Assembly (NCBI GenBank): GCA_045612665.1 | Contig: JAZKZO010000013.1 | Span: 11,815 to 75,814 of the forward strand | DNA: 64,000 nt | From: RGIG2000 sp045612665 | GTDB lineage: Bacteria > Bacillota > Clostridia > Oscillospirales > CAG-272 | Direction of reading: 5' to 3' | Shown here: piece by piece, positions 1 through 9,357 of the stretch | Layout: each line of letters starts with the position of its first letter | Position numbering within the stretch: the stretch's first letter is position 1 | Position numbers and translations under genes: made by a program | Notes under the pieces: model-generated | Seen by the model: only the letters and a program-made list of their open reading frames with translations | Databases searched by the model: none | What the model was told of the DNA's origin: nothing

Positions 1-513
1 GGTTCGGCATATATGAAAAATGTTTTTGGCGTTGAAAATCCAAGAGTAGGATTGCTTAACAATGGCACTGAGGAGCACAAGGGCACACCTGTTGCGTGCG
101 AAGCGTTTAGCCTTTTGAAAAAATCCAAGGTTATAAACTTCGTAGGTAACATTGAGTCCAAGGAAATTCCAAATTCTCCTTGCGATGTTCTTGTTACAGA
201 CGGATTTACAGGAAATATTGCCTTGAAGCTAATTGAGGGAATGGGAAAATTTATTGGAAAAAGCTTGAATGACATATTTAGGTCTAACGTTTTTACCAAG
301 CTTTCCTATTTAATCACGTTTAAGGAAGAAATCAGCAAATTCAGAACTAAATTAGATGCCTCTGAATATGGTGGAGCACCCCTTTTAGGACTTTCTAAGC
401 CTGTTATTAAGGCTCATGGAAGCTCTAAGGCAAAGGAAATAAAAAATGCCATAAGACAGGCTATCGAATATACTAATTCGAACATAATCGAAGAGGTTTC
501 AAAGGTTTTTTAA
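1..513 (+). CDS. plsX: Phosphate acyltransferase PlsX, 3' part only
   Basis: This is the C-terminal 170 residues of PlsX; the frame is open to the window edge, and the family is usually about 330 residues. PlsX makes acyl-phosphate from acyl-ACP for phospholipid synthesis at the membrane. The visible part holds the family stretch VTDGFTGNIALK and the glycine-rich YGGAPLLGL segment. It is followed 19 nt later by rnc. In many Bacillota acpP lies between plsX and rnc, and here it is absent. The identity is firm; the true start lies outside the window. Confidence 0.93.
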   Translation, partial: GSAYMKNVFGVENPRVGLLNNGTEEHKGTPVACEAFSLLKKSKVINFVGNIESKEIPNSPCDVLVTDGFTGNIALKLIEGMGKFIGKSLNDIFRSNVFTKLSYLITFKEEISKFRTKLDASEYGGAPLLGLSKPVIKAHGSSKAKEIKNAIRQAIEYTNSNIIEEVSKVF

Positions 514-532
514 CAAAAGAGAGGAGAGCGTA

Positions 533-1261
533 ATGGTTGAATATCCTTTTCCTATTGAAGAGCTCGAAAAAACAATAGGATATGAATTTAAAGACAAGCA
601 AATTATAAAGACAGCTCTTACGCATTCTTCGTATGCTAATGAGCAAAGAATTCACGGAAAAAAGGCAAAGTGTGCTTTCAACGAAAGACTTGAGTTTTTG
701 GGTGATAGCGTACTTTCCCTTATCACTAGCGAGTATATTTTCGACAAATTCAGCGATAGTCCTGAAGGATACTTGACTAAGGTTAGGGCTGCTGTGGTTT
801 GTTCTAAATCATTGGCAATTTTTGCAAATAAAATAAATTTGGGCGCATATTTACTTCTTGGAAAGGGCGAAGAGGAAAACGGTAGAACAAATCCTAAAAT
901 CCTTGAAAATGCCTTTGAAGCACTTCTTGCGGCGATTTATCTTGATTCGAATCACTCCAAGGATATCGTTGCTAAATTTTTGCTTCCGATTATGGAAAAT
1001 GAAATAGAAGAAGCATCTAAAAACGAAATTAATAGAGATTATAAGAGCGCTTTACAGCAATTTGTTCAATCCAACGGAACAGACAAACTTACTTATATTT
1101 GTGTTGCTGAGCATGGACCTGACCATGCAAAGCTATTCGACATAGAGGTTAAGCTTAACTCAAACGTTGTTGGAAAAGGAACAGGAAAAACCAAAAGAGA
1201 GGCAGAGCAACGCGCTGCAAAGGAAGCCTGTGTGCTTTTTGACGTAAAATGGGACATATAA
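533..1261 (+). CDS. rnc: Ribonuclease III
   Basis: Encodes a 242-residue double-strand-specific endoribonuclease that processes rRNA precursors and structured mRNAs. The signature NERLEFLGDS lies at residues 50-59 and the second acidic helix reads ENAFEALLAAIYLD. A double-stranded-RNA-binding domain fills roughly residues 165-240 and ends with the basic GKGTGKTKREAEQRAA segment. Length is typical. The ATG follows a GAGGAG ribosome site. The last 13 nt overlap the next gene, so the two are likely translated together. Confidence 0.97.
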   Translation: MVEYPFPIEELEKTIGYEFKDKQIIKTALTHSSYANEQRIHGKKAKCAFNERLEFLGDSVLSLITSEYIFDKFSDSPEGYLTKVRAAVVCSKSLAIFANKINLGAYLLLGKGEEENGRTNPKILENAFEALLAAIYLDSNHSKDIVAKFLLPIMENEIEEASKNEINRDYKSALQQFVQSNGTDKLTYICVAEHGPDHAKLFDIEVKLNSNVVGKGTGKTKREAEQRAAKEACVLFDVKWDI

Positions 1262-2262
1262 ATATACCTATTTTTATTCCGCATTTGGGTTGTCCTAATC
1301 AATGCATATTTTGCAATCAAAGACACATTTCCGGACAAATAGAGTTCGATGAAAATGATGTTAGAAATCAAATAAACAGTGTATTAAGCACCGTTGCGAA
1401 TTGTGATGACGTTGAAATAGCCTTTTTTGGCGGATCATTTACAGGAATAGATAGAGCTTTAATGATAAGGCTTCTAGACGTTGCCCAAGAATACGTTAAG
1501 CTTGGAAAGGCTTCGGGAATAAGAATGTCAACTCGCCCTGATTACATAAGCGAGGAGATTTTGGATGTTCTTTCTAATTACACGATAAGCTGTGTTGAGC
1601 TAGGAATTCAATCCATGAGCGACTCTGTTTTAAAATATTTGAAGCGTGGACACACGACAGAGGATACAAAAACAGCAGTTCGTATGTTGAAGAATAGAGG
1701 TTTTCAATTCGTTGGACAAATGATGATAGGATTGCCTACTGCAACTCTCGAGGACGAGCTGGATTGTGCAGAATTTATATGTGCAAGTGGGGCAGTTGGT
1801 GCAAGGATATATCCAACCTTGGTTTTTAAGCAAACTGAGCTCGAGGTGCTTGCGTTGAGTGGGAAATATACTCCGTTAACCTTGGAAGAGGCGGTAGAAA
1901 GAAGTGCAAAAGTTCTTGGAGTATTTGCCAAAGAAAACGTTCCTTGCATAAGAATTGGACTTTGTGAGAGTGAAAATCTTCATTCCAACCAGACTTTTGT
2001 GGCAGGGCCTAACCATCCGTCTATTGGCGAGATGATAAAAAGTGAGCTTTATTTGTCTATCGTTATTAAAGCGCTAGATGGTAAAAAGCATTCAAATAGC
2101 GTGATTGTTTTTTGCCCTAGAGGTGCAACATCTCAGGTGATCGGAAACAAACGCAAAAATTTAAAAAAGTTGAAAGAGATTTTTGGTTTTAAGGAAATAA
2201 AGATCGTAGAGGATCTTGACTTAACTCCATTTAATATAATTATCAAGGATAAGGAGGACTGA
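1249..2262 (+). CDS. Radical SAM protein of the Elp3-like clostridial family
   Basis: A 337-residue radical SAM enzyme. The CxxxCxxC iron-sulfur cluster motif is CPNQCIFC, about residues 14-21, followed by the GGSFTGI strand that contacts S-adenosylmethionine. The N-terminus fits the conserved IPIFIPHLGC opening of a family commonly found between rnc and smc in Clostridia, which supports the ATG start despite the absence of a clear ribosome site inside rnc. The family resembles the catalytic half of Elp3, but there is no acetyltransferase domain and the substrate is not known to me. It is 2 nt from smc. Confidence 0.88.
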   Translation: MGHINIPIFIPHLGCPNQCIFCNQRHISGQIEFDENDVRNQINSVLSTVANCDDVEIAFFGGSFTGIDRALMIRLLDVAQEYVKLGKASGIRMSTRPDYISEEILDVLSNYTISCVELGIQSMSDSVLKYLKRGHTTEDTKTAVRMLKNRGFQFVGQMMIGLPTATLEDELDCAEFICASGAVGARIYPTLVFKQTELEVLALSGKYTPLTLEEAVERSAKVLGVFAKENVPCIRIGLCESENLHSNQTFVAGPNHPSIGEMIKSELYLSIVIKALDGKKHSNSVIVFCPRGATSQVIGNKRKNLKKLKEIFGFKEIKIVEDLDLTPFNIIIKDKED

Positions 2263-2264
2263 CA

Positions 2265-5200
2265 ATGCATTTAAAATCCCTTGAATTGCAGGGATTTAAA
2301 TCTTTCCCTGACAAAACAACATTGACATTTGATGATGGTGCAACAGTTATTGTCGGACCTAACGGAAGTGGAAAATCTAACATCACCGATGCTATGAGAT
2401 GGGTTCTTGGAGAGCTTTCTACCAAGAATATTCGTGGTTCTAAGCTTGAGGATGTAATTTTCATCGGAACAGAGATAAGAAAGCCTATGAGCTATGCAGA
2501 GGTTTCCGTTACCTTTGACAACTCATCGCCTGAGGGAAGACTAAATAGCCCATACGATGAGATTACCGTTACTCGTAGGTATTATCGTGCTGGCAAAAGT
2601 GAATATCTCATAAACAAGAATATGTGTCGTTTGACAGATATTTATCAGTTGTTTATGAACACCGGTGTTGGTCGTGAGGGTTATTCTATTATAGGACAAG
2701 GTAGAATCGCCGAGATCATCTCTAAAAAGAGCGAGGATAGAAGAAATATTTTCGAAGAGGCTGCCGGAATCTCTAAAATCAGACACGAAAAGAACGAAAC
2801 CGAGAAAAATTTGAAGCAAACTCAGGAAAATATGGATCGTGTATCCGATATTTACTATGAGCTCGAAACTAGAGTAGGACCTCTTGAGAAAGAAGCTGAA
2901 AAGGCTAAAAAATATTTTGAGTTTTACGAGAGAAGAAAGGTTGCGGATATTTCTCTTTGGATATATGAATCTAAAAAGACCAGAGATGATATCGAAAAGC
3001 TTTCCGAGACATATAAAATGTCAACTCACGAGCTCGAAATGGCTAACGATTCACTTCAACAAATTGAGGCGCAAGAGGCTAATCTTGCTGAGCGTTATAG
3101 CAAGACAAAGATCGAGGCCGATAGAATTTATAGTGAAATCAGAGCTTGTAATACAACTCTTTCCGATCTTAATGCCGATCTTGCGGTTATGGAAAGCAAT
3201 GTAAAGCATGCAAAAGATAATACAAGCGACGAAATCTTTGAGCTTGAAAGGCTTGAAGCAAAGAAAATTGCCGCAGAAAAGGAAATTGAGCAAAAAACAA
3301 AGCTTACCGATGAGATAAGAGTTGAGCTTCAAAAGGCTCAAGAAGAATATTTGAGCATTCATCAGGAGCAAACTGATCTTGCTAAAAAACGCGATGAGAT
3401 TTCCAAAAAAATAGATGAGCTTTTCCTTAACGTAAAGGAATTAGAGGCGCAAAGAGACGAATTTAAGGTTCGCATTTCCGTAATTGAGAATTCTTCTAAT
3501 AACGAAGACGAGCGTGCAGATTCCATTAACACTAATATCGGCACTTATCGCGAATCTCTCTTTGAAATGACCGAAAAGGCGGATAATTTTAGCAAGACTC
3601 TTGCGGAGTACGAGGCAAAGCTTTCATCTCTTGAAAATGATGTGGCTGAGGCTGACTCTGAAATTGAGAAGAAAACTCAAAGATACGATGAGCTTAAGGA
3701 GCAAATGAATAGCCTTAAGTCTAAATCTCTTGCTCTTGTAGAAAGAATTAATGCGTTAAATAGCATGGAAGAGCTTTTTGAGGGATACGCAAAGAGTGTT
3801 TCTTTCATAATGAATACATACAAGGATAATGGAATTAAGGGCGCGGGAACTATATACGGTCCTGTTTCAAAGCTTATTTCTGTTGATGAAAAGTATGTTA
3901 CAGCTATTGAAACTGCTCTTGGTGTAGGTCTTCAGCATATAGTTGTAGATAATGAAAATACCGCAAAGGCTTGTATTGCTACGCTTAAAGAAAATAAGGC
4001 AGGACGTGCTACTTTCTATCCAGTTACATCTGTAAGCGGTCAGGACGCTACACACGAAATGATGAACGCCAAGAAGGCAAAGGGCTATATCGGCATAGCT
4101 GATGAGCTTATTGATTTTGATGATAAATTCTCGGAAATTTTCTCATCACTTCTTGGTAGAACGCTGATCTTTGACAATATTGATAATGCAACCGAGATGG
4201 CCAAGGAGCAGAAATATCGCGTTAAGGTTGTAACCCTTGACGGACAACAAATTAATGTTGGCGGTTCATTTACCGGTGGTTCAAGCAAGCACGAGAGCAA
4301 TATGCTTTCGAGAAGCGCGGATATTAAGAATATGCAGGATGAAAACAAAAAAATTCTTGCTGAAATTGACGAAATTAAGAGTGAAGGTCAAAAGCTTGGT
4401 GAAAGCCTAAGAAATCTTACCCAAAAGCGTGCATCTGACAAGCAACAGCTTAATATTCTTGATACCGTTTATAGAACCGAAAAGACCGAATACGAGACCC
4501 TTGTTGCACAAATTTCTGTTAATAGAGAGCTTGTTGAGGGACTCGAAGCTGATACTAAGAGAATTTTCGAGGAAAAAGAAAGAAGCTCTATTGAGCTTGT
4601 TGAGTTGAAGGCTAAAAAAGAGGCACTCGAGATTCAAATTGATGAAATTAACACTCAAAGACTTGAGCTTGATGAATCAAAATATGAATATGCAACAAAT
4701 GTTGATGGCTATACGGATAAAATAAATCAAAATCTTGTAAGAGTTGCTGAAATCAACAAGGATATTGAGGCTGCTAAGCTTTCGGTTGATGAGACAAAGC
4801 TCAAGCTTGCTGAGATTCTTGAGCAAATTGAAGCGAGAAAGGCTAAAATGGAGCGCTTACAGGATGACGTTACATCCTTTGCTGAGAAAAATGCTGAAAA
4901 CCGTAAGGCTTACGAAGAAGCAACCAAGAGACTTGCTGAATATGAGAAGGAAAGAGAGAGACTCTTTATTCTTGAACAGCAGATTGAGCAAAAGAGAAAT
5001 GAATTGAATGCTAAGAGTAAGGAAATCTCTTCTAAGAAAGAGGTTATTGCTCGTTCTCACGGTATGAACGAGAGCAAGCTTGCTCAGCTCAATATTGATT
5101 TGGAAAAGATGAGAGAAAAGCTCAAGCAGGACTATGAGCTCGAGCCATCTGATGCTATTAAGCTTGGATATCCTGAGGTTACAGCAAGTAATTACAAGGA

Positions 5201-5879
5201 AATCTCGGCTGAGGCAAATGAATGCAGACAAAAGATCAGAGGTCTTGGATCGATCAATACCAATGCTATTGAGGAATACAAGGAGGTTAAGGAGCGCTAT
5301 GATTTCTATAGTGCACAGCTTACCGACTTGACTAAGGCGAAGGAAGATATTCTCAAGATTATCGATGAGCTTGAAACCAAGATGAAGGAGCAGTTTATTG
5401 AAGCGTTTAATGCTGTAAACGAAAACTTTAACGAGGTATTTAAGGAGCTCTTTGGTGGTGGTCATGCAGAACTATTGCTTGATGATCCTGAGGACATTCT
5501 TAACTGTGGAATTGAAATAAAGGCGGCGCCTCCTGGCAAGGTTATTAAGAGCCTTATGCTTCTTTCTGGAGGAGAGCAGTCGTTTGTTGCTATTGCGCTT
5601 TTGTTTGCTATTCTTAAGGTAAATCCAACACCGTTCTGTATTTTCGATGAAATTGAGGCTGCGCTTGACGAGGTTAACGTAGGAAGATTCGGTCAATACA
5701 TAAAGAGATATTCCAAGCAAACTCAATTTATCGTAATTACACACAGAAGAGGAACCATGGAAATTGCCGATAAGCTTTACGGTGTTACAATGCCTCAAAA
5801 GGGTATTTCTAAGGTTCTCACTATGGATGTGGGTGATGTTGGTAAGGAAAATATACTTAACGCTAATAACGCAAAATAA
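2265..5879 (+). CDS. smc: Chromosome segregation protein SMC
   Basis: A 1204-residue condensin ATPase that organises and segregates the chromosome. The Walker A loop GPNGSGKS is at residues 31-38. Two long charged coiled coils flank a hinge at roughly residues 505-670 (GAGTIYGPVSKL onwards). The ABC signature LLSGGEQ is near residue 1100 and Walker B, CIFDEIEAALDE, near 1125-1136. Length is normal. A strong AAGGAGG site precedes the ATG. ftsY follows after 12 nt, the usual smc-ftsY pair. The partners ScpA and ScpB are not in this window. Confidence 0.98.
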   Translation: MHLKSLELQGFKSFPDKTTLTFDDGATVIVGPNGSGKSNITDAMRWVLGELSTKNIRGSKLEDVIFIGTEIRKPMSYAEVSVTFDNSSPEGRLNSPYDEITVTRRYYRAGKSEYLINKNMCRLTDIYQLFMNTGVGREGYSIIGQGRIAEIISKKSEDRRNIFEEAAGISKIRHEKNETEKNLKQTQENMDRVSDIYYELETRVGPLEKEAEKAKKYFEFYERRKVADISLWIYESKKTRDDIEKLSETYKMSTHELEMANDSLQQIEAQEANLAERYSKTKIEADRIYSEIRACNTTLSDLNADLAVMESNVKHAKDNTSDEIFELERLEAKKIAAEKEIEQKTKLTDEIRVELQKAQEEYLSIHQEQTDLAKKRDEISKKIDELFLNVKELEAQRDEFKVRISVIENSSNNEDERADSINTNIGTYRESLFEMTEKADNFSKTLAEYEAKLSSLENDVAEADSEIEKKTQRYDELKEQMNSLKSKSLALVERINALNSMEELFEGYAKSVSFIMNTYKDNGIKGAGTIYGPVSKLISVDEKYVTAIETALGVGLQHIVVDNENTAKACIATLKENKAGRATFYPVTSVSGQDATHEMMNAKKAKGYIGIADELIDFDDKFSEIFSSLLGRTLIFDNIDNATEMAKEQKYRVKVVTLDGQQINVGGSFTGGSSKHESNMLSRSADIKNMQDENKKILAEIDEIKSEGQKLGESLRNLTQKRASDKQQLNILDTVYRTEKTEYETLVAQISVNRELVEGLEADTKRIFEEKERSSIELVELKAKKEALEIQIDEINTQRLELDESKYEYATNVDGYTDKINQNLVRVAEINKDIEAAKLSVDETKLKLAEILEQIEARKAKMERLQDDVTSFAEKNAENRKAYEEATKRLAEYEKERERLFILEQQIEQKRNELNAKSKEISSKKEVIARSHGMNESKLAQLNIDLEKMREKLKQDYELEPSDAIKLGYPEVTASNYKEISAEANECRQKIRGLGSINTNAIEEYKEVKERYDFYSAQLTDLTKAKEDILKIIDELETKMKEQFIEAFNAVNENFNEVFKELFGGGHAELLLDDPEDILNCGIEIKAAPPGKVIKSLMLLSGGEQSFVAIALLFAILKVNPTPFCIFDEIEAALDEVNVGRFGQYIKRYSKQTQFIVITHRRGTMEIADKLYGVTMPQKGISKVLTMDVGDVGKENILNANNAK

Positions 5880-5891
5880 CAGGAGAAACAA

Positions 5892-6800
5892 ATGTCATTT
5901 TTTGAAAAACTTAAAAAAGGACTTCAAAAAACAAAAAATGTGCTATTTAAGCCATTTTCGGACCTATTTAAAAGCCTTCGTAAGATAGACGAGGACTTAA
6001 TGGAGGAGCTTGAGGAAATCCTTATATGCGCCGATGTAGGGGCTAATACGACAGAACTTATTCTTGATAGGCTTCGTGAGCAAATAAAAGAAAAGGGTCT
6101 TAAGGATTCCGATGAGGTTAAAAATGAGCTTCGCCAAATAATGCTTGAAATGATAGGCGAGGGTGCAGACATCAATTACTCAAAGGACGATATAACGGTT
6201 GTTTTGATAATTGGTGTAAATGGCGTTGGTAAAACAACATCAATAGGAAAAATTTCTCATTCTATGAGAAAATCTCACAAAAAGGTTGTTGTTGCAGCAG
6301 CCGATACGTTTAGAGCTGCTGCAATTGACCAGCTTGAGGTTTGGACGAAGCGCGCAGGCGTTGATATGATCAAGCATAGCGAGGGTTCTGACCCTGCAGC
6401 TGTTGTTTTTGATGCTATAAATGCTTCGAAAAAGCGTGGAGCTGACGTTTTGATCATTGATACCGCCGGACGTCTTCATAACAAGAAAAACCTCATGGAT
6501 GAGCTTGCTAAAATTGATAGAGTTATTTCAAGAGAGCTTCCTAACTCCACAAGAGAAACACTTCTTGTTTTGGATTCTACAACAGGACAAAATGCTGTAA
6601 ATCAAGCTAAGGAATTCAAGAATTCCGCAAATATTACGGGTCTTATCCTTACAAAGCTTGATGGAACTGCTAAGGGCGGAATCGTTTTCTCGATTAAAAA
6701 CGAGCTTGATATTCCGGTTAAGTATATCGGAGTTGGTGAGCAAATTGATGACATGGAGAAGTTTGACGCAAACGAATTCGTTGATGCGTTGTTTGAATGA
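5892..6800 (+). CDS. ftsY: Signal recognition particle receptor FtsY
   Basis: A 302-residue SRP GTPase that docks ribosome-SRP complexes at the membrane. G1 is GVNGVGKTT (108-116), G3 is DTAGR (190-194) and the C-terminal TKLDGTAKGG lies at about 254-263. It has the short Gram-positive form without a long acidic N-terminal domain. Its partner Ffh is encoded at 42759. The stop overlaps the next start as ATGA. The ATG has an AGGAG site. Confidence 0.97.
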   Translation: MSFFEKLKKGLQKTKNVLFKPFSDLFKSLRKIDEDLMEELEEILICADVGANTTELILDRLREQIKEKGLKDSDEVKNELRQIMLEMIGEGADINYSKDDITVVLIIGVNGVGKTTSIGKISHSMRKSHKKVVVAAADTFRAAAIDQLEVWTKRAGVDMIKHSEGSDPAAVVFDAINASKKRGADVLIIDTAGRLHNKKNLMDELAKIDRVISRELPNSTRETLLVLDSTTGQNAVNQAKEFKNSANITGLILTKLDGTAKGGIVFSIKNELDIPVKYIGVGEQIDDMEKFDANEFVDALFE

Positions 6801-7405
6801 TTATGATAGAAATTGTACTTGCTTCTAGAAATAAAAAGAAAATCGCCGAGTTTCAAGTGCTTTTGGAAAATGCTTTTGAGCACGAGGTTAAGGTTTTATC
6901 TCTTGACGATATAGGGTTTGTCGGCGAGATTGTTGAAAACGGAGAAACCTTTGAGGAAAACGCAATTACCAAGGCAAGCGTTCCTGCATCTATGGGATAT
7001 ATAGGTATAGCAGACGATTCGGGTCTTTGTGTAGATGCTCTTGACGGTGCTCCTGGTGTTTATTCGGCTAGATTTTCGGGCGGAGATGACGAGGATAATA
7101 ATGCATTGCTTTTGAAGCTTTTGGCAGACAAGGAAAACCGTAACGCTAGCTATGCGTGCGCTATCGCTTGTGTGTTTCCTAATGATAAGGATAAAAATTT
7201 TGTCGTTCGCGGTGACTGTTACGGTAAAATAATCGACGAAAGACGAGGAACTGCAGGATTTGGTTATGATCCTTATTTCTACTATGAGCCATTTGGCAAG
7301 ACATTTGCTGAAATTGAGCTTTCTAAGAAGAATGAGGTTAGCCATAGAGGTATAGCAGTTAGAAAATTTATAGAGAAATTTTCGAAGGTGATTGAAAATG
7401 ACTAG
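6797..7405 (+). CDS. rdgB: Non-canonical purine NTP pyrophosphatase RdgB/HAM1
   Basis: A 202-residue house-cleaning enzyme that hydrolyses ITP, dITP and XTP to monophosphates, keeping deaminated purines out of nucleic acids. The N-terminal substrate loop ASRNKKKIAEF and the catalytic stretch DDSGLCVDALDGAPGVYSAR are intact, as is the late GTAGFGYDPYF motif. The start is the ATG overlapping the ftsY stop; a second ATG two codons later (6803) would give the more family-like opening MIEIVLAS and cannot be excluded. Confidence 0.95.
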   Translation: MIMIEIVLASRNKKKIAEFQVLLENAFEHEVKVLSLDDIGFVGEIVENGETFEENAITKASVPASMGYIGIADDSGLCVDALDGAPGVYSARFSGGDDEDNNALLLKLLADKENRNASYACAIACVFPNDKDKNFVVRGDCYGKIIDERRGTAGFGYDPYFYYEPFGKTFAEIELSKKNEVSHRGIAVRKFIEKFSKVIEND

Positions 7406-7700
7406 TAAACAAAGATCATATTTAAAGAGTATGGCTTCAAATTTAGACACTATTTTCCAAATAGGAAAGGGTGGAATAACTGATGAGCTTTGCTTTCAGT
7501 TGGGTAATGCGCTTGAAGCAAGAGAGATAATTAAGATAAAGCTCCTTGAAAGCTGTCCTTGTTCAGTTAAGGATGCTGCAAACGAGATTGCAGAGGCTAT
7601 TGGCGCAGAGGTTGTACAAACAATAGGTATGAAAATCGTTCTTTTTAAGGTTTCATCAAATGAAAAGAACAGAAAAATTGATTTGAGCAAAATAAGATGA
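7398..7700 (+). CDS. yhbY: YhbY-family RNA-binding protein (CRM domain)
   Basis: A 100-residue single CRM-domain protein of the family associated with 50S subunit maturation. The start opens as MTSKQRSYLKSMA, and the GxxG-type RNA-binding loop is QIGKGGI. I place the start at the ATG at 7398, which has AAGGTG upstream at suitable spacing, rather than an in-frame TTG two codons earlier. It overlaps the rdgB end by 8 nt and shares an ATGA junction with nadD. The yhbY-nadD-yqeK-rsfS order is standard in Bacillota. Confidence 0.93.
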   Translation: MTSKQRSYLKSMASNLDTIFQIGKGGITDELCFQLGNALEAREIIKIKLLESCPCSVKDAANEIAEAIGAEVVQTIGMKIVLFKVSSNEKNRKIDLSKIR

Positions 7701-8308
7701 AAATAGGAATTTACGGTGGGACATTTGATCCCCCTCACAACGGTCATGTTCATGCTTGTAAATCTTTTTTGGAGACTTTTAAGGTTGATAAGATGTATAT
7801 TATTCCAACCTTTATTCCTCCACATAAGGTGAGAGATTCTAATATCAGCGCGGAAATGCGGACGGAAATGTCTAAATTGGCATTTGAAGGAATTGCTGAT
7901 AATGTTGAAATATCGGATATTGAGTTAAAAAGACAAGGGACAAGCTATACAGCCGATACTCTTAAGCAATTTAAGGATATAGGTTGTGAAAAAATATATC
8001 TCTTGTGTGGAACCGATATGTTTGTAACGCTTGATACATGGCGAAATCCAAAATACATTTTTGAGAGCGCAACTATTGTTTGCATTCGTAGAGAAAACGA
8101 TGAAAGCATGGTAGCTTTAATAGATGAAAAAAGTAAGATGTACAAGGAAGTTTTCGGTGCGGATATTGAATTTATTCACAAGGAAGCGATTGAAGTTTCG
8201 TCTAGCGATTTGAGGAAAAATATAGTAAATTTAAAAGATTTAGTACCAAGCAATGTATTCAAATACATTGAATCAAATAATTTATACGAAAACGAGAATT
8301 TATTATGA
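7697..8308 (+). CDS. nadD: Nicotinate-nucleotide adenylyltransferase
   Basis: A 203-residue enzyme that converts nicotinate mononucleotide and ATP to deamido-NAD. The nucleotidyltransferase motif GGTFDPPHNGH (with HxGH) is at the N-terminus, and the C-terminal SSSDLRKN matches the ISSTxIR motif. Length is typical. It is joined by ATGA overlaps both to yhbY upstream and yqeK downstream. Confidence 0.96.
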   Translation: MKIGIYGGTFDPPHNGHVHACKSFLETFKVDKMYIIPTFIPPHKVRDSNISAEMRTEMSKLAFEGIADNVEISDIELKRQGTSYTADTLKQFKDIGCEKIYLLCGTDMFVTLDTWRNPKYIFESATIVCIRRENDESMVALIDEKSKMYKEVFGADIEFIHKEAIEVSSSDLRKNIVNLKDLVPSNVFKYIESNNLYENENLL

Positions 8309-8943
8309 ATGAGCATTATGATATTTCTGCTATAAGAGATGTTGTTAAGAGCTTTACAACTGAGAAAAGATTTTCTCACATTTTGGGAGTGGAAAAAGAG
8401 GCTTGCGAGCTAGGAAAAATCTTTTTACCTGAAAAATGTGAAAAGCTTCAGGTTGCAGGGATATTACATGATATAACCAAAAATTTCTCATATGAAAAGC
8501 AGATTGAGTTATGTAATGAATATGGAATAGAGCTTGATAAATATATTACTCCAAAGCTTTTGCACGCCAAAACGGGTTGTGAATTTGCTAGAAGACATTT
8601 TGGCAATAAAATTGTTGATGATGAAATATTTTCGGCAATTTATTATCATACAACCGGCAAAGCGGAAATGAGCGTGTTTGAGGCGATTATTTATCTTGCA
8701 GATTATATCGAGGAAACTAGAACATTTGCTGATTGCGTGGAATTGAGAAGATATTTTTATGACAACATAGGCAAAGCGCATTCGTATGAAGATAAATTAG
8801 AGGTTCTTAGAAGCACACTTGTTTTATCGTTTGATATGACAATTAGAAACTTGCTTGATGAGGGCAAGGTTGTAGATTTTTACACTATGAGTGCTCGAAA
8901 TTACCTTATAATAAATGAAAAGAGTTTAAAGTGGAGGAAATAG
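8305..8943 (+). CDS. yqeK: HD-domain hydrolase YqeK (Ap4A hydrolase family)
   Basis: A 212-residue HD-superfamily metal hydrolase. Metal ligands appear in the order H (FSHILGVE), HD (GILHDITKN), then LLHAKTG, YYHTTGK and a late LADYIEETR aspartate, the layout of YqeK proteins, which cleave diadenosine tetraphosphate symmetrically. The start overlaps the nadD stop (ATGA) and rsfS begins directly after its stop. Confidence 0.92.
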   Translation: MNEHYDISAIRDVVKSFTTEKRFSHILGVEKEACELGKIFLPEKCEKLQVAGILHDITKNFSYEKQIELCNEYGIELDKYITPKLLHAKTGCEFARRHFGNKIVDDEIFSAIYYHTTGKAEMSVFEAIIYLADYIEETRTFADCVELRRYFYDNIGKAHSYEDKLEVLRSTLVLSFDMTIRNLLDEGKVVDFYTMSARNYLIINEKSLKWRK

Positions 8944-9342
8944 ATGGAAAATATTTTGGAAATTAAAGAGGGATGTCTTAAGGGCGCTACCTCGCAAGAG
9001 GTTGCTGAGCTTGCTGTGAAAATTCTCGATAGCAAGCTTGCATCTGAGATAAAGCTCTTGAAAATAGATGCAAAGACGATTATCGCGGATTACTTTGTTA
9101 TTTGTACAGGTAGATCAACAACGCAAATCAAGACACTAGCTGATGAGGTTGAGTACAAGCTTAAGGTTGCAGGCGTTAATGAACCAAGACTTGAGGGAAG
9201 CGCATCCGACGAGTGGAAGATCGTTGATTGCAAGGATGTAATAATTCATATTTTTTCACTTGAGGCAAGAGATTTTTACAAGCTTGATAGGCTTTGGGCT
9301 GACTGTGAGGAAATAGACATATCTAAAATTTTAAATTCATAA
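8944..9342 (+). CDS. rsfS: Ribosome silencing factor RsfS
   Basis: A 132-residue RsfS/Iojap protein that binds ribosomal protein L14 and blocks subunit joining when nutrients are scarce. It carries the family core IIADYFVICTGRSTTQIKTLADEVE and the ending DVIIHIFSLEARDFYKLDRLW in separate blocks. A GGAGG site lies directly upstream within the yqeK end. leuS follows after 15 nt. Confidence 0.95.
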   Translation: MENILEIKEGCLKGATSQEVAELAVKILDSKLASEIKLLKIDAKTIIADYFVICTGRSTTQIKTLADEVEYKLKVAGVNEPRLEGSASDEWKIVDCKDVIIHIFSLEARDFYKLDRLWADCEEIDISKILNS

Positions 9343-9357
9343 CTTGAGAGGCATAAA

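Noticed and set aside
4857..5465. A 202-codon open frame on the minus strand inside smc
   Set aside because: It lies fully opposite the conserved SMC coiled coil and head, has no ribosome site and the low-complexity leucine-rich content expected of an antisense shadow.
6896..7450. A 184-codon minus-strand frame opposite rdgB
   Set aside because: Antisense to conserved rdgB, with no promoter, ribosome site or recognisable protein features.
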